The notes under the pieces are model-generated. The model was not told where the DNA came from, made no database searches, and was given only the letters and a program-made list of their open reading frames with translations. From contig NZ_CP103057.1 of the NCBI RefSeq assembly GCF_025231525.1, positions 2,552,501 to 2,616,500 of the forward strand: a stretch of DNA of 64,000 nucleotides, given 5' to 3'. This document shows, one piece after another, positions 35,251 to 44,358 of this stretch (its first letter is position 1; every line of letters starts with the position of its first letter). A program made the position numbers and the translations under genes. This DNA is from Sphingomonas endolithica (lineage in GTDB: Bacteria > Pseudomonadota > Alphaproteobacteria > Sphingomonadales > Sphingomonadaceae).

Positions 35251-36176
35251 GCGCGCCTCCTTGCCAGGCCGTACAGACCGAACAACGCGATCAGCACGAT
35301 ATGGACCAGCAATGTGATCGCTGACGTAAACGCGATCAATCCCGCCAGCGTGCGATCCTGGCCAACCAGGATGATCGCGAAATTGGCGAACAGCAGATCC
35401 TTGTTCGGTATCAGGGGCAGGCGCGACACGAGCAAGCGGGCCGCCGCCAGGAACAGCCACATGCCGAGCGCCACGGTCGGCAGCGCGAAATGCCATGCCG
35501 TCGCGATCAGCACCGATCCGCCGACCAGGCGCAGGCAATGGACCATGAACACCCACCACAAGGTACGCCTGGACAGCGAGAAGACGCGCCGGGAAAAGAT
35601 CAGGAACGGCAGCGACGTGCCGGCGACGATCAGCGCCGATCCGGCGACCTCGCGCAGATAGCCCGCCGAGCGCAGCAGATCGTAACCGAGCGGCAATGCC
35701 ACCGCGATCATCGCCAGCGTGATCATGTTGCCGGCGATCGCGGACAGGATGCTGACATCCTTCACCGCCCCGAACGGTGCCGCCACCATCTTGGCCTTGC
35801 TGCGCGCCCAGGCGTAGAAATAGGCCTCGCCCGAATAGCCGAACACGACCTCGTTCGCGATCCGCTTCTTGATCAGCGCGATCATGCCGCCGGCAAAGGG
35901 GATGTTCCACAAGCGCCGGAAGATGATCCAGTCGCCGATCGGCGGCGACAGATACAGCAGGCCGAACGCGAGGTAGAACCACGGGCTTTGCGGCACCGCG
36001 CGATTGAGCCCGGCCAGCCCCGACGCCAGCAGCTCGCGCACCAGCCCGATGACCATGGCCGCGGTCAGCAGGCCGCTGATGATCATCGGCCATCGGCTGC
36101 CGACGGTCCTGAGCGGCTCGAGGCCGGCAATGTCTGGCGCGCGCGGGAGTGCCGCGTCGGCCGGGGCAATGCTCAT
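35247..36176 (-). CDS. Polytopic membrane protein, unrecognised
   Basis: A 309-residue protein with about seven or eight hydrophobic helices; typical segments are WPMIISGLLTAAMVIGLVRE, WFYLAFGLLYLSPPIGDWI and LPTVALGMWLFLAAARLLVS. Charged loops include ALIKKRIANEVVFGYSGEAY. I do not recognise the family; a distant likeness to lysylphosphatidylglycerol-synthase membrane regions is possible but not supported by a motif. GGAG lies 7 nt before the ATG at 36176; an in-frame start at 36218 is less likely. Its stop overlaps the DUF2141 start. It is the first gene of the unit. Confidence 0.85.
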   Translation of the reverse strand: MSIAPADAALPRAPDIAGLEPLRTVGSRWPMIISGLLTAAMVIGLVRELLASGLAGLNRAVPQSPWFYLAFGLLYLSPPIGDWIIFRRLWNIPFAGGMIALIKKRIANEVVFGYSGEAYFYAWARSKAKMVAAPFGAVKDVSILSAIAGNMITLAMIAVALPLGYDLLRSAGYLREVAGSALIVAGTSLPFLIFSRRVFSLSRRTLWWVFMVHCLRLVGGSVLIATAWHFALPTVALGMWLFLAAARLLVSRLPLIPNKDLLFANFAIILVGQDRTLAGLIAFTSAITLLVHIVLIALFGLYGLARRRA

Positions 36177-36367
36177 CGGGGCTCCGGTGTTCGGCCTGTC
36201 CACTGGCAAAAAAGGCATCCGCTATTGCCGCTCGCGATCGCGGTCCTGAGCCGCTCACATACCCGCACTCGCGCGCGGCGGCAACAATGGTGCACCGGGC
36301 GAGTTGTTACGATTCAATGACTTAGGACTATCAACGACTTACGTCGAAAAGACGGTCTGTGGCGCGA

Positions 36368-37030
36368 TCAAGCGGGCCGTACGCGATCCGGATGCGCCGC
36401 GGCGATCGCTGCCACTTCGGCACAGGCCGCATCGACCGCGGCCAGTTTTGGCCAGGCGGAAACGTCCATCTCGAAGCGCCGTGCATTGTAGAGCTGCGGC
36501 ACCAGGCAGACATCCGCCAGCCCCGGCGCGACCCCGCCGAGGAACGGCCCCTCGCCTGCTGCCCCGCCTGCTGCCCCGTCTGCCGCCTTGCCCGCCATCG
36601 TCTCCAGCGCATCGAGGCCGGCGCCGACCCAGTGGCGCATCCACTCTTCCTTGGCCGGCTGATCGGCGCCGAACTGGCTTTCCAGCCGCTTGAGCACGCG
36701 CAGATTGCCGATCGGGTGCACATCGGCGGCGAGGACCAGCGCCTGCGCCCGCGCCGCGGCACGCGCCAGCGGCGCGCGTGGCAGCATGGGCGGATCGGGG
36801 TAGGTCGCATCGAGATAGTCGATGATCGCCAGGCTCTGCGTCAGCATCGCGCCGTCGACCTCGAGCGTCGGCACCAGGCTTTGCGGGTTGCGCGCGCGGT
36901 TTTCCGCACCCGCTTGCTCGGCCGCCAGCAAATTCACCGGCACGCTCTCGTATGGGATGCCCTTCAGGTTGAGCACGATGCGCACGCGGTATGCGGCGGA
37001 CGACCGCCAGTAATCGTACAGCCGGATCAA
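36368..37030 (-). CDS. maiA: Maleylacetoacetate isomerase (zeta-class GST)
   Basis: A 220-residue glutathione transferase of the zeta class. The active-site motif SSAAYRVRIVLNLKG (residues ~10-24) and SLVPTLEVDGAMLTQSLAI are diagnostic. It isomerises maleylacetoacetate to fumarylacetoacetate in tyrosine breakdown. The start is TTG at 37030, and its TTGA overlaps the stop of the AI-2E transporter; there is no ATG near. A run of Ala/Gly (AGKAADGAAGGAAGEGP) inserts into the loop near residue 155. It is the last gene of the pyrE unit. Confidence 0.92.
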   Translation of the reverse strand: MIRLYDYWRSSAAYRVRIVLNLKGIPYESVPVNLLAAEQAGAENRARNPQSLVPTLEVDGAMLTQSLAIIDYLDATYPDPPMLPRAPLARAAARAQALVLAADVHPIGNLRVLKRLESQFGADQPAKEEWMRHWVGAGLDALETMAGKAADGAAGGAAGEGPFLGGVAPGLADVCLVPQLYNARRFEMDVSAWPKLAAVDAACAEVAAIAAAHPDRVRPA

Positions 37031-38118
37031 AGCCCCGCCGCCGCTGCCTCGGCTTCGGCGCCCGCTTCGTCGTCTTCCTCGGTGCGTTCCGAACTGCGTT
37101 CCAGCGCGACCTTGATCATCGCGGTCATCGGATCGGCCAAGGCCAGCCCCATGACGCCGAACAAGGCGCTGGCCAGGATCTGCGCGCCCAGGGTCAGTGC
37201 CGGGGGCAGATCGACCGTACGCTTGGCGACCATCGGGATCAGCACATAGCCATCGAACGTCTGCACCACGAAATAGGTGACGATCGCCCAGATGCCGGTC
37301 TCATAGCCGGCAGAGAAGCCGACCGCGACCATCAGCACGCCGCTGACGAAGGCACCGATATTCGGAATGAACGCCAGCACCCCGGTGATGATGCCGAGCA
37401 GCAGCGCCATCGGCACGCCGCCGATCGCCAGCGCGATCCACGTCAGCACGCCTTCCGCCGCCATGCCGATCAAGCGGCCGGCAAGCAGTCGGCGCATCGT
37501 CTCGCCCATGCGGCGCAGCGTGATGGCGAATTGCTGCCGGTTGTCCATCGGCACCATCCACTGCACGCCGCGCTCATAGACGCGCGGATCCATCGCCAGG
37601 AACAGGCCGATCACCATTATCATGAACAGGCTGGTCAGCGCGCCGGCTGCTGTGCCGACCCAGGAGGTTAGCTTGCCGACCGAGCCCATTGCCTGCTGCA
37701 GGATGCTGTTGAGATCGGACCGGCCGGGCATGACGCCCATTTGCGACAGCCAGCCGGTCAGGCGGTTGAACTGCATCGTCAGCGTCGATTGCAGTTCGGT
37801 CACCTGCTGCACGACCTGTACGCCGGTAAGGTAGAAGGTGCCGATCAGGAAGGCGAGGACGCTGATCACGACGATCAGCAAGCGCCAGCCACGCCCGATC
37901 TTCAGCACGCGGCCGAGCAGTCGCACGCCGCCATCGAGCATCGCGGCAAACACCAGCCCGGCAAAGATGATCAGCAGCGGCTGGATCAGCAGCACGAACA
38001 AGGCGATCGCGCAGGCAAGGCCGAGCCAGACCGTCGCCTTCTTGATTTCGTGCTTCACCACGGGGTCGCGAACCTCGTTGGGACTGGCGCCCTGGACGAC
38101 GTCCACGTGCTCGCTCAT
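37027..38118 (-). CDS. AI-2E family transporter (PerM/YdiK-like)
   Basis: A 363-residue membrane protein with about seven helices: a first pair around residues 28-80 (LGLACAIALFVLLIQPLLII), then a long amphipathic region with VTELQSTLTMQFNRLTGWL, and a C-terminal bundle including GRLIGMAAEGVLTWIALAIG and IPNIGAFVSGVLMVAVGF. The family was named for AI-2 export, but many members carry other solutes or act in membrane homeostasis. The ATG at 38118 overlaps the lepB stop (ATGA). The acidic/Ala-rich tail is not conserved. Confidence 0.93.
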   Translation of the reverse strand: MSEHVDVVQGASPNEVRDPVVKHEIKKATVWLGLACAIALFVLLIQPLLIIFAGLVFAAMLDGGVRLLGRVLKIGRGWRLLIVVISVLAFLIGTFYLTGVQVVQQVTELQSTLTMQFNRLTGWLSQMGVMPGRSDLNSILQQAMGSVGKLTSWVGTAAGALTSLFMIMVIGLFLAMDPRVYERGVQWMVPMDNRQQFAITLRRMGETMRRLLAGRLIGMAAEGVLTWIALAIGGVPMALLLGIITGVLAFIPNIGAFVSGVLMVAVGFSAGYETGIWAIVTYFVVQTFDGYVLIPMVAKRTVDLPPALTLGAQILASALFGVMGLALADPMTAMIKVALERSSERTEEDDEAGAEAEAAAAGL

Positions 38119-39038
38119 GGTTTGGTTTCCTCCGGGTGCAATGATGTACCCGCGCGGCCCGACCGTAAAGACCCCCACCAGGTCAGCGGGTTCCACGTCG
38201 CATCGCCATCGAGCGAGAAAGTGATGAACTCGGCGCGCCCACCGACATATTCCCACGGCACTGCGCCGCCCAGGCCAAGCTCGGGCGCACCGAGCGGGAA
38301 GCGGCTGTCGGAGCTGCGATCGCGATTGTCGCCCATCAGGAAGACATGCCCCGCCGGCAGCGTGATCGGCCCGTAATTGTCACCCTGGCTCCAGCCGAGT
38401 TCGACCGTGTCGTAGCGCCGGCCGTTGGGCAGCGTCTCGGTGACCAGCGGCAGGCGGCAGATCTGCCCGCCATCGGCGCTCTGCTCCAGCGCGCCGGGAT
38501 AATCGGCGCAGGTCGCATTGGCATCGACCGGAATGATCTTGTCGTGCACCGGCCCGCGCTGCACCGCCTTGCCGTTGATATACAGCACGCCGCCGCGCAC
38601 CTGCAGCCGATCGCCGGGCAGGCCGATCAGCCGCTTGATGTAATCGGTGTTGCGGCCCGGCGGCGTGACGATCACGACGTCGCCGCGTTCGGGCATGTGG
38701 CCGAACAGCCGCCCCTTGGTGAACGGCAATTGCACGCCCCAGCTTTCCTCCGGCTGGTGCAGCACCAGGCTGCGGAAGATCGCCACCGGATTGGGGATGG
38801 TCGGCGAGATGAACGACCAGCCATAGGGATATTTGGTCACCACCAGCCGATCACCGACCATCAGGCCGGGCAGCATCGATTCCGACGGGATGTAGAAGGG
38901 CTTGGCGATGAAGCTGTGGAAGCCGAGCACCGCCAGCACCAGCCAGAAGATGCCCTTCACTTCTTCCCACCAGGCCGATTTGGGTGCCGGCGCCTTGGCC
39001 GCACGCATCGTGTCCATTGCCGTGGTGTCGGCTGTCAT
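38115..39038 (-). CDS. lepB: Signal peptidase I
   Basis: A 307-residue membrane-anchored leader peptidase. One N-terminal helix ([20 protein letters not shown], residues 29-48) is followed by the catalytic Ser54 in IPSESMLPG and the general-base Lys135 in [13 protein letters not shown]; the later [11 protein letters not shown] is box E. It cleaves signal peptides on the periplasmic face. Its start ATG 39038 overlaps the acpS stop. Being in one unit with acpS ties secretion to lipid synthesis. Confidence 0.97.
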   Translation of the reverse strand: MTADTTAMDTMRAAKAPAPKSAWWEEVKGIFWLVLAVLGFHSFIAKPFYIPSESMLPGLMVGDRLVVTKYPYGWSFISPTIPNPVAIFRSLVLHQPEESWGVQLPFTKGRLFGHMPERGDVVIVTPPGRNTDYIKRLIGLPGDRLQVRGGVLYINGKAVQRGPVHDKIIPVDANATCADYPGALEQSADGGQICRLPLVTETLPNGRRYDTVELGWSQGDNYGPITLPAGHVFLMGDNRDRSSDSRFPLGAPELGLGGAVPWEYVGGRAEFITFSLDGDATWNPLTWWGSLRSGRAGTSLHPEETKP

Positions 39039-39448
39039 GCTGGATCCTGTCCCGGAATGGCCTCGATAATCACGAAGGCCTGCGCCCAGGGATGATCGTC
39101 GGTCATCGTCAAATGTACGCGGGCGCCGTGGCCCTCGGGGATCAGCGCGTCAAGCCTCGCCTTGGCGCCGCCGGTCAGCAACAGCGTCGGCGCGCCGGAA
39201 GGGGCGTTGACCACGCTGATATCCTTCATGAAAACGCCGCGCTTGAAACCCGTGCCGACCGCCTTGGAAAAGGCCTCCTTGGCGGCGAAACGCTTGGCCA
39301 GGGTGCCGGCCTTGGTGAACGGGCGGCGGTCGCCCTTGGCACGTTCGGTGTCGGTGAACACGCGTTGCTCGAAACGCTCGCCGAAGCGGTCGAGCGATGC
39401 CTGGATGCGCTCGATGTTGCAGAGATCGGAGCCGAGACCGATGATCAT
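39035..39448 (-). CDS. acpS: Holo-[acyl-carrier-protein] synthase
   Basis: Transfers phosphopantetheine to apo-ACP. It is a 137-residue protein, with [15 protein letters not shown] (metal-binding Asp8) at the start and [13 protein letters not shown], containing the catalytic Glu, in the middle. It ends [12 protein letters not shown]. It starts at the ATG ending at 39448, overlapping the preceding small gene by 4 nt, and its own stop overlaps lepB. Confidence 0.97.
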   Translation of the reverse strand: MIIGLGSDLCNIERIQASLDRFGERFEQRVFTDTERAKGDRRPFTKAGTLAKRFAAKEAFSKAVGTGFKRGVFMKDISVVNAPSGAPTLLLTGGAKARLDALIPEGHGARVHLTMTDDHPWAQAFVIIEAIPGQDPA

Positions 39449-39726
39449 CGCAATACCCAAGACCAGAACCCCGCCAGGGCCACAGCGCCGACGATGGCGG
39501 CAAAGAGCGCCAGACCGCTTAAGCGGCGGACTGCTGCCCAGATCGACCCGGACGAAAACGCGATCGAAATACCGAGCGGCCAGAACTCTTGGGCGAGGTC
39601 GCCGAATGACGGCGCCGACTTGCCCAGGCTCGACGCTAGCATCAGCAACATGCCGCTGATGATCGACAATGTCAGGACCATCCCCGCCGAACCCATCGCG
39701 ACAGCGCGACCGGCGACACTGCTCAC
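39445..39726 (-). CDS. Small three-helix membrane protein between pdxJ and acpS
   Basis: A 93-residue hydrophobic protein with three likely helices: [34 protein letters not shown] and [20 protein letters not shown]. It starts at GTG 39726 (GTGA overlap with pdxJ stop) and stops in ATGA overlap with acpS, so both ends show the same coupling as the confirmed neighbours. That position is the main support; the sequence resembles no family I know. Confidence 0.78.
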   Translation of the reverse strand: MSSVAGRAVAMGSAGMVLTLSIISGMLLMLASSLGKSAPSFGDLAQEFWPLGISIAFSSGSIWAAVRRLSGLALFAAIVGAVALAGFWSWVLR

Positions 39727-40451
39727 CGCGCCACGTCCATCGCTTGGCGCATCTGCCGCACCGCCTGGCCAAGCCCGACGAACAGCGCCTCGCCGACCAG
39801 GAAATGCCCGATGTTGAGTTCCCGCACCTGCGGGATCGCCGCTATCGCCGCGACATTGTCATAGGTCAGGCCGTGCCCGGCATGCACTTCGATGCCGTTC
39901 TTGGCGGCCAGTGCCGCGGCATCGGTCAACCGCCGCAGTTCGACCGTGCGCGCTTCGCCGTCCAGTTCGGCATAGCGCCCGGTGTGTAGTTCGACGACGG
40001 GGGCGCCGAGCCTGAGCGCCGCGTCGATCTGCCGGGCGTCCGGCTCGATGAACAACGAGACGCGGATATTGGCGTTGCGCAGTTCCGCGACCAAAGGCGC
40101 GAGCCGGTTATGCTGGCCAGCGGCATCCAGGCCGCCCTCGGTGGTCAGTTCCTCACGCTTCTCCGGCACGATGCACGCGGCGTGCGGCCGGTGGCGGAGC
40201 GCGATGCCGAGCATCTCGTCGGTCGCGGCCATTTCCAGGTTGAGCGGAATGGTCAGTTGGTCGGACAGCCGGGCAATGTCCTCATCGGTGATGTGCCGGC
40301 GATCCTCGCGCAGGTGCGCGGTGATGCCGTCCGCGCCGGCCTCGGCGGCCATCAGTGCGGCGCGTACCGGATCGGGATAGCCCGCCCCGCGCGCGTTGCG
40401 CACCGTGGCGACGTGATCGATGTTCACGCCCAGGCGGAGCAGATCGCTCAT
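39723..40451 (-). CDS. pdxJ: Pyridoxine 5'-phosphate synthase
   Basis: Last step of DXP-dependent vitamin B6 synthesis. It is a 242-residue TIM barrel. [20 protein letters not shown] at the N-terminus, [16 protein letters not shown] and [10 protein letters not shown] (about residues 190-199) are the family marks. The ATG at 40451 overlaps the pyrE stop by 4 nt, and its own stop overlaps the small membrane protein start. Confidence 0.98.
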   Translation of the reverse strand: MSDLLRLGVNIDHVATVRNARGAGYPDPVRAALMAAEAGADGITAHLREDRRHITDEDIARLSDQLTIPLNLEMAATDEMLGIALRHRPHAACIVPEKREELTTEGGLDAAGQHNRLAPLVAELRNANIRVSLFIEPDARQIDAALRLGAPVVELHTGRYAELDGEARTVELRRLTDAAALAAKNGIEVHAGHGLTYDNVAAIAAIPQVRELNIGHFLVGEALFVGLGQAVRQMRQAMDVAR

Positions 40452-41032
40452 GCCGCCGCCCGGCTGCCCGGCTTGATCGCGGGGATGGCCTGCAATTCGG
40501 GCGGCAAGGCGTCGGCGGCGTAGGTCGGCACGTCGAGCCGGATCAGCGGGTAGAACGGCACGCCGAGATCGGCCACGCCGTTGGAGCGATCGACCAACGC
40601 GCCTGCCGCCACGGTCTCGCCGCCGGCGCGCGCGATCGCGGCGATCGCCTCGCGCGAGCTGAGGCCGGTGGTGACGACATCCTCCATCATGAACACGCGC
40701 GCGCCGGGTTCCAGCCGGAAGCCGCGACGGAGCTCGAACACGCCTTCGGGGCGCTCCAGGAACATCGCCTCGACGCCCAGTGCGCGTGCCATTTCGTGCC
40801 CGGCGATCACCCCGCCCATGGCGGGCGATACCACCGCCTGAATCGCGCCGCGCACGTCATCGGGCAGACGCGCGGCCAGCGCCTCGGCCAGGCGGCTCCC
40901 GCGCGCCGGATCCATCAACACGCGCGCGCACTGCAGGTAGCGCGACGAGCGCAGCCCCGAGGACAGGATGAAATGTCCCTCGAGCAGCGCATCGGCGCTG
41001 CGGAACTCGGCCAGAACCTCGTCTTCGGTCAT
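40448..41032 (-). CDS. pyrE: Orotate phosphoribosyltransferase
   Basis: Adds PRPP to orotate in pyrimidine synthesis. It is a 194-residue type I PRTase. [17 protein letters not shown] and the PRPP loop [18 protein letters not shown] (about residues 115-132) are clear; the N-terminal [19 protein letters not shown] is the shared OPRT block. It starts at the ATG ending at 41032 and is the first gene of the minus-strand unit; its promoter lies in the 187-bp divergent gap to coxB. Confidence 0.97.
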   Translation of the reverse strand: MTEDEVLAEFRSADALLEGHFILSSGLRSSRYLQCARVLMDPARGSRLAEALAARLPDDVRGAIQAVVSPAMGGVIAGHEMARALGVEAMFLERPEGVFELRRGFRLEPGARVFMMEDVVTTGLSSREAIAAIARAGGETVAAGALVDRSNGVADLGVPFYPLIRLDVPTYAADALPPELQAIPAIKPGSRAAA

Positions 41033-41119
41033 GCGCGGAAACGTCCTTTCAGTTCGCCGCCAAATAGAGCGGTCTTGCACCTAAGTACAACGGGATGGGC
41101 AAAAAACGCGCCGCACGCC

Positions 41120-41148
41120 TTGAGGGATAGGTGGGTCGCGCGTATAGC
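41120..41148 (+). promoter_or_regulatory. Candidate sigma70-type promoter of coxBA
   Basis: TTGAGG, a 17-bp spacer and TATAGC lie 72 bp before the coxB ATG in the 187-bp gap shared with pyrE. The spacing is ideal and four of six bases match in each box, but such matches occur by chance in this sequence. Confidence 0.35.
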
Positions 41149-41219
41149 CCCGGGTCAAACGGCGGATTCCCGCCCACTTGCTGCCCAAAGGCGGCGCGAC
41201 GCCAGGGGTAACGACGACG

Positions 41220-42356
41220 ATGCGTATGACGGGGTTCAAATCGATCGCGATCGCAGCCGGCCTGCTGATGGCCGGTGCCGGTTACGCCGCCACGCCGCCT
41301 GTTGCACCGGCGATCACCGCGCCTGCCCTGACCACGGTCGCGCCGGCACCGGCTGCCGCTGCTCCAGCCGCTGCTCCGGCCTCGAACAATCCCGCACTGG
41401 CACAGGACGGCGCCTACAAGATCGCGCCCACGCCGGGCATCGGCATGCCGGTCGACGGCAGCATCGGCATCCAGCCGCAGGTCACCAAGAACGGCCAGCG
41501 CGCGCACAGCTTCCACGACAATATCCTGATCCCGGTGATCACCGTGGTGTCGCTGCTGGTGCTCGCGTTGCTGTTCTGGGTAGTCCTGCGCTATCGCCGT
41601 GCGGCCCACCCGGTCGCCTCCAAGACGAGCCACAACACGGTCATCGAGGTGATCTGGACGCTGGCGCCGGTCGTCATCCTGGTGCTGCTCGCGGTGCCGT
41701 CGATCGGCCTGCTGCAGGCGCAGTTCAAGCCCGCGCCCGCCAATGCGATCACGCTGAAGGCGATCGGCAACCAATGGTATTGGTCCTATCAATATCCCGA
41801 CAATGGCGGCTTCGAAGTCACCGCCAACATGCTGAAGGAAAAGGACCAGGCCGCCCCCGGCGAGCGCGTCCGCACCGATGCCGACGGCCCGCGACTGCTC
41901 GCTACCGACAATCGCATCGTGCTGCCGGTCGGTGTGCCGATCCGCCTGATCACCACCGCCAACGACGTGATCCACAGCTGGGCGGTCCCCGCCTTCTGGA
42001 TCAAGCTCGACGCCATTCCCGGCCGCCTGAACGAGACGAGCTTCACGATCGAGCGGCCTGGCGTGTATTTCGGCCAATGTTCGGAGCTGTGCGGCGCGCG
42101 GCACAATTACATGCCGATCGCGGTCGAGGCCGTGCCGCTGGCGCAGTATAACGCCTGGGTGATCGCCAAGGGCGGCAGCGTGAAGGGGGCAGCGCCCTCG
42201 ACCGCGCCCGCCGCGCTTGCCCCGGCCGCTGCCGGTGCTGCCGCAGCGCCGGCCAGCAACACCACGGGCCCGGCCGACAACACGACCGTCATCACTCCCC
42301 CTGCAACGACTCAAGGTGCCACGGGCAATCCCGCCGGCGCCGGCACCGGACAGTAA
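41220..42356 (+). CDS. coxB: Cytochrome c oxidase subunit II
   Basis: A 378-residue precursor with a signal peptide (MRMTGFKSIAIAAGLLMAGA), an Ala/Pro linker, two membrane helices (LIPVITVVSLLVLALLFWVV; VIWTLAPVVILVLLAVPSIG) and the periplasmic cupredoxin domain. The CuA ligands are in YFGQCSELCGARHNYMPI (two Cys, His, Met), and GNQWYWSYQYPD is the aromatic electron-entry patch. A long Ala/Pro/Thr tail of about 60 residues follows the domain. Start ATG 41220; only 3 bp separate it from coxA. Confidence 0.97.
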   Translation: MRMTGFKSIAIAAGLLMAGAGYAATPPVAPAITAPALTTVAPAPAAAAPAAAPASNNPALAQDGAYKIAPTPGIGMPVDGSIGIQPQVTKNGQRAHSFHDNILIPVITVVSLLVLALLFWVVLRYRRAAHPVASKTSHNTVIEVIWTLAPVVILVLLAVPSIGLLQAQFKPAPANAITLKAIGNQWYWSYQYPDNGGFEVTANMLKEKDQAAPGERVRTDADGPRLLATDNRIVLPVGVPIRLITTANDVIHSWAVPAFWIKLDAIPGRLNETSFTIERPGVYFGQCSELCGARHNYMPIAVEAVPLAQYNAWVIAKGGSVKGAAPSTAPAALAPAAAGAAAAPASNTTGPADNTTVITPPATTQGATGNPAGAGTGQ

Positions 42357-42359
42357 GCC

Positions 42360-44039
42360 ATGACCGATATCGCCCTAAACCCGACCGCGCAACCGTCCGC
42401 GTTCCAGGCGCATGCCGACGCGCATGATCACGCCCATGACGCCGATCACAAGCCGAGCTTCTTCGCGCGTTGGTTCATGTCGACCAACCACAAGGACATC
42501 GGCACGCTCTACCTGATCTTCGCGATCTGCGCGGGGATTATCGGTGGCGCCGTATCGGGCCTGATGCGTGCCGAGCTGGCCGAGCCGCACATCCAGTATC
42601 TCGGTTACTGGGCGTCGTTCCTGCATGGCGGCACCGTCAGCCTCGATGAGTCGCTGCACCTGTGGAACGTGATGGTCACGGCGCACGGCCTGATCATGGT
42701 GTTCTTCATGGTCATGCCGGCGATGATCGGGGGCTTTGGCAACTGGTTCGTGCCGATCATGATCGGCGCGCCGGACATGGCGTTCCCGCGCATGAACAAC
42801 GTGTCGTTCTGGCTGCTCGTGCCGGCCTTCACGCTGCTGCTCGCCTCGCCCTTCTTCGGCGGCGCTGGAAATGGCTGGACGCTGTACGCGCCGCTATCGA
42901 CTTATGGTGAGCCGGGGCCGTCGACCGACATGGCGATCCTGGCGCTGCATCTGGCCGGCGCATCGTCGATCCTGGGGGCGATCAACTTCATCACCACGAT
43001 CTTCAACATGCGCGCCCCCGGCATGACGCTGCACAAGATGCCGCTGTTCGTGTGGTCGGTGCTGGTCACCGCGTTCCTGCTGCTGCTGGCGCTGCCGGTG
43101 CTGGCGGCCGCCATCACCATGCTGCTGACGGATCGTAACTTCGGCACCACTTTCTTCGATCCGGCGGGCGGCGGCGATCCCGTGCTGTACCAGCATCTGT
43201 TCTGGTTCTTCGGCCATCCCGAAGTGTACATCATGATCCTGCCGGGCTTCGGCATCGTCAGCCAGATCATCTCGACCTTCTCCAAGAAGCCGGTGTTCGG
43301 CTATCTCGGCATGGCCTACGCGATGGTCGCGATCGGCGTGGTCGGCTTCGTCGTGTGGGCGCACCACATGTTCACGACGGGCCTCAGCGTAAACACCAAG
43401 ATGTACTTCACCGCCGCGACGATGGTCATCGCGGTGCCGACCGGCATCAAGATCTTCTCGTGGATCGCGACGATGTGGGGCGGATCGATGAGCTTCAAGA
43501 CCCCGATGGTCTGGGCGATCGGCTTCATCTTCATGTTCACCGTCGGCGGCGTGACCGGTGTCGTGCTCGCCAATGGCGGCGTCGACGATTACATGCAGGA
43601 CACGTACTACGTGGTGGCGCACTTCCACTACGTGCTGTCGCTGGGTGCCGTCTTCTCGCTGTTCGCTGGCTTCTATTACTGGTTCCCGAAGATGTCCGGC
43701 CGGATGTACAACGAGTTCCTGGGCCAAGCGCACTTCTGGGTGTTCTTCATCGGCGTGAATGTGATGTTCTTCCCGATGCACTTCCTGGGGCTGCAGAGCC
43801 AGCCGCGCCGCATGCCCGACTATACCGATGGTCTGGCGCACTGGAACTGGGTCGCCAGCGTCGGCTACATGATCATGGCGGCGGGCATGCTGATCTTCTT
43901 CGTCAACCTGTTCTGGTCGCTATTCGCGGGCAAGAAGGTCGGCGACAATCCTTGGGGCGAAGGCGCCACGACGCTGGAATGGACCCTGTCCTCGCCACCG
44001 CCGTACCATCAGTTCGAGACCCTGCCGCGGATCGACTGA
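42360..44039 (+). CDS. coxA: Cytochrome c oxidase subunit I
   Basis: A 559-residue, twelve-helix heme-copper oxidase core. The CuB/active-site block is [20 protein letters not shown] with the His-Tyr cross-link pair; [20 protein letters not shown] holds the heme a His, [20 protein letters not shown] the two distal heme His, and WMFMTGL-type K-channel residues are retained around [12 protein letters not shown]. It begins with a His/Asp-rich stretch. It reduces oxygen to water in an aa3-type enzyme. A strong terminator follows 93 bp later. Confidence 0.98.
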   Translation: MTDIALNPTAQPSAFQAHADAHDHAHDADHKPSFFARWFMSTNHKDIGTLYLIFAICAGIIGGAVSGLMRAELAEPHIQYLGYWASFLHGGTVSLDESLHLWNVMVTAHGLIMVFFMVMPAMIGGFGNWFVPIMIGAPDMAFPRMNNVSFWLLVPAFTLLLASPFFGGAGNGWTLYAPLSTYGEPGPSTDMAILALHLAGASSILGAINFITTIFNMRAPGMTLHKMPLFVWSVLVTAFLLLLALPVLAAAITMLLTDRNFGTTFFDPAGGGDPVLYQHLFWFFGHPEVYIMILPGFGIVSQIISTFSKKPVFGYLGMAYAMVAIGVVGFVVWAHHMFTTGLSVNTKMYFTAATMVIAVPTGIKIFSWIATMWGGSMSFKTPMVWAIGFIFMFTVGGVTGVVLANGGVDDYMQDTYYVVAHFHYVLSLGAVFSLFAGFYYWFPKMSGRMYNEFLGQAHFWVFFIGVNVMFFPMHFLGLQSQPRRMPDYTDGLAHWNWVASVGYMIMAAGMLIFFVNLFWSLFAGKKVGDNPWGEGATTLEWTLSSPPPYHQFETLPRID

Positions 44040-44131
44040 GCCGGAGCGAGGCGAACGGCCGGCCAGCCCCGCTATCGCCGGGACTGACGATGCGGGGTTC
44101 CCCCCGCATCACGCCAACCAAGAAACGAAAG

Positions 44132-44158
44132 CGCCCCGATGGAAGTCGGGGCGTTTTT
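44132..44158 (+). terminator. Rho-independent terminator after coxBA
   Basis: CGCCCCGA, loop TGGAAG, TCGGGGCG, then TTTTT. It is a perfect 8-bp GC-rich stem with a T-run, 93 bp after the coxA stop; it cuts coxBA off from the amidohydrolase and assembly genes. Confidence 0.93.
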
Positions 44159-44175
44159 CGTTGTGGGACGGCCGT

Positions 44176-44275
44176 GTCCCCGGCGGGGGCGGGGGCCCAG
44201 TCGCGAAGGTGGATGTAACGGACGCTGCGCTACACCGCGTCTGTGCCGCGACTGGCCCCGGCCTTCGCCGGGAAA
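44176..44275. repeat. Paired inverted repeat, family B, left arm degraded
   Basis: Right arm ACTGGCCCCGGCCTTCGCCG plus GGAA (44251-44275) is standard; the left arm (44176-44200) has drifted to TCCCCGGCGGGGGCGGGGGC. It fills the gap between the coxA terminator and the amidohydrolase gene, 319 bp in all, which otherwise shows no gene. Confidence 0.85.
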
Positions 44276-44358
44276 TAAGAATTGGTGATACGGTGCAGCA
44301 AGCGCTTGAACCGGAAGCGACCTAGCCCTTAGACTGCGGCAAAACGGGGGCTGCCAAG

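Noticed and set aside
39035..39772. A longer 245-codon acpS
   Set aside because: The part upstream of 39448 overlaps the coupled small membrane protein and has no AcpS similarity; the ATG at 39448 starts exactly at the conserved N-terminus.
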